NCBI RefSeq assembly: GCF_019801175.1
Contig: NZ_JAHVJR010000001.1
Span: 2,914,001-2,978,000, forward strand
DNA from: Vannielia litorea
GTDB taxonomy: Bacteria; Pseudomonadota; Alphaproteobacteria; Rhodobacterales; Rhodobacteraceae
Length of the DNA stretch: 64,000 nucleotides
Direction of reading: 5' to 3'
The position numbers and the translations under genes were made by a program. Every line of letters begins with the position of its first letter. Within the stretch, counting starts at the first letter, position 1. Below are positions 61,542 through 64,000 of this stretch, one piece after another. Below the pieces are notes generated by a model. It searched no databases. It worked only from the letters and a program-made list of their open reading frames with translations, and was not told where the DNA came from.

Positions 61542-61613
61542 TGGATGTAGCTCATTCGGGTAGAGCACCAGACTTCTAATCTGGGTGTAGCGGGTTCGAA
61601 TCCCGCCATCACC
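61541..61613 (+). tRNA. tRNA-Arg(TCT)-like element with a broken acceptor stem
   Basis: The D arm (GCTC/GAGC), anticodon arm CCAGA-CTTCTAA-TCTGG (anticodon TCT at 61575-61577), 5-nt variable loop and T arm GCGGG-TTCGAAT-CCCGC are all canonical. The acceptor stem pairs at only four positions (GATG with CATC). The outer three 5' bases coincide with the CCA end of the preceding tRNA-like element, and no CCA follows. Either this is a pseudogene or it is part of a fused RNA. The element abuts its neighbours without a spacer. Confidence 0.55.
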
Positions 61614-61628
61614 GGCCCTTAAAAGGCC
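61614..61628 (+). ncRNA. Isolated anticodon stem-loop, Leu-UAA type
   Basis: GGCC-CTTAAAA-GGCC has a 4-bp stem and a 7-nt loop with U33, anticodon TAA and A37/A38, as in tRNA-Leu(UAA). No D or T arm is attached. Confidence 0.5.
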
Positions 61629-61629
61629 A

Positions 61630-61646
61630 CCAGTTTCAGGAACTGG
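61630..61646 (+). ncRNA. Isolated anticodon stem-loop, Leu-CAG type
   Basis: CCAGT-TTCAGGA-ACTGG has a perfect 5-bp stem and a 7-nt loop with U33, anticodon CAG and G37, as in tRNA-Leu(CAG). It is separated from the previous stem-loop by one base. Confidence 0.55.
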
Positions 61647-61647
61647 C

Positions 61648-61664
61648 CACCGCTTTGAACGGTG
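61648..61664 (+). ncRNA. Isolated anticodon stem-loop, Gln-UUG type
   Basis: CACCG-CTTTGAA-CGGTG has a perfect 5-bp stem and a 7-nt loop with U33, anticodon TTG and A37/A38, as in tRNA-Gln(UUG). One base separates it from the Leu-CAG element. Confidence 0.55.
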
Positions 61665-61676
61665 CATCTGAAGATA

Positions 61677-61709
61677 CGGAGTTCGGGGTCGCCCTGTCGG
61701 GTGGCTCCG
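61677..61709 (+). terminator. Compound hairpin after the stem-loop array
   Basis: CGGAG (61677-61681) pairs with CTCCG (61705-61709) and encloses a second stem, GTCGCCC with GGGTGGC, around a TGTC loop. It may close or terminate the array RNA. From here to 62012 (about 300 nt) is GC-rich with several short hairpins and no gene. GGTGATGGC at 61779-61787 is complementary to GCCATCACC at 61605-61613. Confidence 0.4.
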
Positions 61710-62012
61710 CGCCAATCCCGCGCCCTCGGGCAAGGGGGCGGCAAGGCGCTTCCCGACCCTGGCCACGGGCCGGCGGCGGGTGATGGCACGGGCCGGTGCA
61801 GGCCGGGCGGCGGGAGCACTCCCAATGCCCCACCCGCACCACGCCACGCCCTCTCCCCGGCCCGCCCGCTCGCAGCCACGGCAGGGGCGGCCTCGGGCTC
61901 CACCCTTTCCGCGCCACCCGGCGCCTCACACCTGCCGTCCATCCCGGGCGCAACCCACCAAACCCAAAAGGAGATCGCGCGTGCGATAGCGAAGCGAAGA
62001 AGGAACGAGACA

Positions 62013-63146
62013 ATGACCATGATAGATTTTCTGACCGGGACCATCCCCGTCACCGTCACCGAAACCGAGCGTGTGCTCGTGCTGCGGCACGGGCGGTTCG
62101 CCTCCATGCTGACCGCTGGGCACTACCGCCTGCGGCGCAAGGGCACCACGCTGCACCGGTATGACATCGAGGCAAACCCTGCCTTCGTCTCGTCCTACAG
62201 CGACGCCTTGAAGCGCGCACGCCCCGATCTGCACGACGCCCACCTCACCGAGATCCGGGCCGAGGAGGCCGAGGTGGTGCTGATCTCGCTCTATGGCTGG
62301 CCCTGGCGCCTGCTCCACCCCGGCCACCGGGTCACCGTCTGGAAAGACGCGGGCCTCTGGACGGTCGAGCGCCACGCCGTGACCGGCCCCCTGCTGCCCA
62401 AGGCACTGGGGGACCGGCTCGAGGCCGCCGGGATCACGCGGGTCTACACCCCCGTGACCGTGCCCGATGGCCACACCGGCCTGCTCTTCACCGAGGGCGC
62501 GCTGGTGGGTGATCTGGCTCCCGGTCTGCACCGTGTCTGGTCGATCGGCGCCAAGTCGACCGTCACCACGGTCGATCTCCGCTGGCGGGCCCATGAGGTC
62601 ACCGGCCATGAGATCCTCACGCGGGATCGGGTGACTCTGCGGGTCAACCTCTCGGCCACCTACCGGGTGGTCGATGCGCGGGCCGCGGTGACGGTGGTCA
62701 AGGACTACGCCGAAGCGCTCCACCGGGCGCTGGCCCTCGCTTTCCGGAAGACCCTCGGGGCGCTGACTCTCGACGAGCTTCTGGCCGACAAGGTCGCGGT
62801 CGACGAGACGGCGGCGGGCGAGGTCCGGGCGGCCATGGCCGAGCTCGGGCTCGAGGTGGCGGAAATCGCCCTGAAGGACGTGATCCTTCCCGGCGAGATG
62901 CGCGAAATCCTCAACCGCGTCGTGGCGGCGGAGAAAGAGGCCGAGGCCAACGTCATCCGTCGGCGCGAAGAGACCAACGCGGTCCGGGCGCTGCACAACA
63001 CGGCCAAGGTCATGGCGGACAACCCCGTCATGCTGCGGCTGAAAGAGCTGGAGGCGCTGGAAACCGTGGCCTCCAAGGTCGAGCGGCTCACCGTCCACAA
63101 CGGGACGGCCGGGCTTCTGTCCGACCTCGTGAAGCTCCGCGACTGA
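62013..63146 (+). CDS. SPFH/band-7 (slipin) family protein
   Basis: A 377-residue protein. ATG 62013 follows AAGGAACGAGA. The band-7 core (about residues 145-290) has TVPDGHTGLLFTEGALVGDL, APGLHRVWSIGAKSTVTTVD, the stomatin-type VTLRVNLSATYRVVDARAAV and LGLEVAEIALKDVILPGEMR. A helical tail follows (VVAAEKEAEANVIRRREETN). The N-terminal 60 residues (TVTETERVLVLRHGRFASML, TAGHYRLRRKG) look like a second, partial SPFH beta unit. Unlike stomatins there is no clear N-terminal membrane hairpin. It is the first protein-coding gene after the tRNA-like array, on the same strand. Confidence 0.85.
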   Translation: MTMIDFLTGTIPVTVTETERVLVLRHGRFASMLTAGHYRLRRKGTTLHRYDIEANPAFVSSYSDALKRARPDLHDAHLTEIRAEEAEVVLISLYGWPWRLLHPGHRVTVWKDAGLWTVERHAVTGPLLPKALGDRLEAAGITRVYTPVTVPDGHTGLLFTEGALVGDLAPGLHRVWSIGAKSTVTTVDLRWRAHEVTGHEILTRDRVTLRVNLSATYRVVDARAAVTVVKDYAEALHRALALAFRKTLGALTLDELLADKVAVDETAAGEVRAAMAELGLEVAEIALKDVILPGEMREILNRVVAAEKEAEANVIRRREETNAVRALHNTAKVMADNPVMLRLKELEALETVASKVERLTVHNGTAGLLSDLVKLRD

Positions 63147-63152
63147 ACCAAC

Positions 63153-63182
63153 AGGCCGTCCGGCACCCCCGCCGGGCGGCCT
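63153..63182 (+). terminator. Hairpin downstream of the slipin gene
   Basis: AGGCCGTCCGGC pairs with GCCGGGCGGCCT (12 bp including one G-U) around a 6-nt loop, 7 nt after the stop. It lacks a T-tract. Confidence 0.6.
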
Positions 63183-63252
63183 ACACCTACAATTCGCCTA
63201 AAATTCTCGCCCCGCCCTGGTCATTTTCTTGCTGAAAATATTCCCGGGGGGT

Positions 63253-63272
63253 CTGGGGGGCTGGCCCCCCAG
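63253..63272. terminator. Bidirectional GC-rich hairpin
   Basis: CTGGGGGG-CTGG-CCCCCCAG is an 8-bp stem in an AATATTCCCGGGGGGTC context, a form I recall as common in Rhodobacteraceae intergenic regions. It lies between the convergent slipin and anti-sigma-like genes. Confidence 0.55.
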
Positions 63273-63305
63273 TCAGCACCGGCAAAGTGCGCAACGCCGC
63301 AAGGC

Positions 63306-64000
63306 TCACACCTCCTGCGCCGCCTCCCGCGCCACCGCCTCCAAGTCCATCCCCGGCTCGCCCACGGCCACCCATGCGGCACCCGGCGCCAGCCAGCGCA
63401 CCATCTCCACACCGTCAAAGCTGCGCGGGGTAAACTCTTCGCTCCCCGGACCCTCCCGGCCCAGCACGCAAAGCGCCATCACCTGGCCCTCAGCATCGGT
63501 ATAGAGCAGCTGCGCCACCGGCTTGCCGCCTGCCACCAGCAGGCGTGCGCCCTGGAAGGTAAAGCCAGAGGCGGCAAGATCCGGCACGCTGAACGGCACA
63601 CCCGTCTCCTTGCCGAGCCATGTCTCGATGTGGTCCTTGTCACTCGCCGGCACCTCCACGAGGTGCGCCACCTGCCGGGCATAGACCCGGTGGTAATCGG
63701 CAATCTCGTCCATCCAGCCGCGCGTGGCATGGCCATCGGCCAGTTCCGTGCCTGGCACCAGCGCCCGCGTCATCAGCGCCCCGGCCCCCGCGCCCACCAA
63801 AAGCAGCGCCAGCGCCGCGGCGATGGATGAGGAAAAGAACGGTTGGCGGTTCTCATTGGCCGCGGCATAGGCCGGCGGCGGCATCTCTTCGCGCGGCGCA
63901 TTGCCCCCGGCTGGAATGCCCCCAACCGAAGGCGCGCCGCCGCCCAGCGCTGCTTGCCCCGGCACGCCCGGCTCGGCCTCGGCCACATCCGGTGCAGGGG
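63306..64000 (-). CDS. Anti-sigma-factor-like transmembrane protein, N-terminus beyond the window
   Basis: The frame is open through the window edge (64000), so the start is outside. The visible part has a Pro/Gly/Ala-rich cytoplasmic region and one membrane helix (SSIAAALALLLVGAGAGALM). The periplasmic domain (YHRVYARQVAHLVEVPASDK, HIETWLGKETGVPFSVPDLA, ASGFTFQGARLLVAGGKPVA) matches a periplasmic module common in RsiW-like and ChrR-associated anti-sigma factors. An ECF sigma gene may lie just upstream. The sigma-binding domain is not visible here. Confidence 0.75.
   Translation of the reverse strand, partial: PAPDVAEAEPGVPGQAALGGGAPSVGGIPAGGNAPREEMPPPAYAAANENRQPFFSSSIAAALALLLVGAGAGALMTRALVPGTELADGHATRGWMDEIADYHRVYARQVAHLVEVPASDKDHIETWLGKETGVPFSVPDLAASGFTFQGARLLVAGGKPVAQLLYTDAEGQVMALCVLGREGPGSEEFTPRSFDGVEMVRWLAPGAAWVAVGEPGMDLEAVAREAAQEV

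Noticed and set aside
61666..61680. Possible further anticodon loop CTGAAGA (Phe-GAA type) after the Gln stem-loop
   Set aside because: The flanking bases do not pair to form a stem, so it was not counted as an array member.
61662..62012. N-terminal extension of the slipin gene or a separate protein
   Set aside because: The in-frame extension is Pro/Arg/Gly-rich with no conserved SPFH features, and a good ribosome site precedes ATG 62013.

Overview
The window is high-GC DNA from an alphaproteobacterium of the Rhodobacterales, most likely a marine Roseobacter-group member. The evidence is the TRAP-transporter catabolic operon, a flagellar gene set with TTAAC (CtrA-like) motifs upstream, and the GC-rich short hairpin terminators common in that order. 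No insertion sequence, CRISPR array or prophage was seen.

Region 1 (about 1-16.9 kb) is a sugar-acid catabolic island. A GntR regulator is divergent from a TRAP importer (dctPQM), and two TGGTAT-N-CCA dyads lie between them. Around these are a mandelate-racemase-type enolase, a phytanoyl-CoA dioxygenase-family protein, an altronate/galactarate dehydratase (UxaA), an unknown 318-residue protein, a fumarylacetoacetate-hydrolase-family hydrolase, two 3-hydroxyisobutyrate-dehydrogenase-family reductases, two SDRs, a Gfo/Idh/MocA oxidoreductase and an EamA exporter. The likely role is uptake, dehydration, oxidation and cleavage of an uncommon aldonic or uronic acid. Region 2 (16.9-21.4 kb) has a MuiA-like protein, asd and a phosphomannomutase/phosphoglucomutase.

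Region 3 (21.4-41 kb and 47.8-53.9 kb) is a two-block flagellar cluster: motB-flgEKLI, fliPNHF, fliL through motA, flhA-fliR-flhB, then fliI and flgBC-fliEQ-flgFGAH-fliL2. Between the blocks lie a GNAT acetyltransferase, smc, a catalase, a GbsR/MarR regulator and a small exported protein with internal repeats. fliG, fliM, fliK, flgD and flagellin are not in the window.

Region 4 (53.9-59.6 kb) holds a TPP enzyme, a receiver-domain protein lacking the phosphoacceptor Asp, an MltB-type transglycosylase, a MntP manganese exporter behind a dyad operator, and trpB. Region 5 (59.7-64 kb) is the most unusual. Two exported proteins with extreme poly-Asp tails and a membrane-anchored LuxR-type protein are followed by a compact run of tRNA-like elements. 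These are a structured leader, two abutting cloverleaves (one with a 6-nt anticodon loop, one with a broken acceptor stem), and then three isolated anticodon stem-loops with Leu-UAA, Leu-CAG and Gln-UUG loops separated by single nucleotides. The next gene is an SPFH/slipin protein without an obvious membrane anchor. I consider this tRNA-anticodon-mimic array plus slipin the best candidate for an undescribed system, possibly a decoy, sensor or repair-related RNA. The window ends inside an anti-sigma-factor-like gene on the minus strand.
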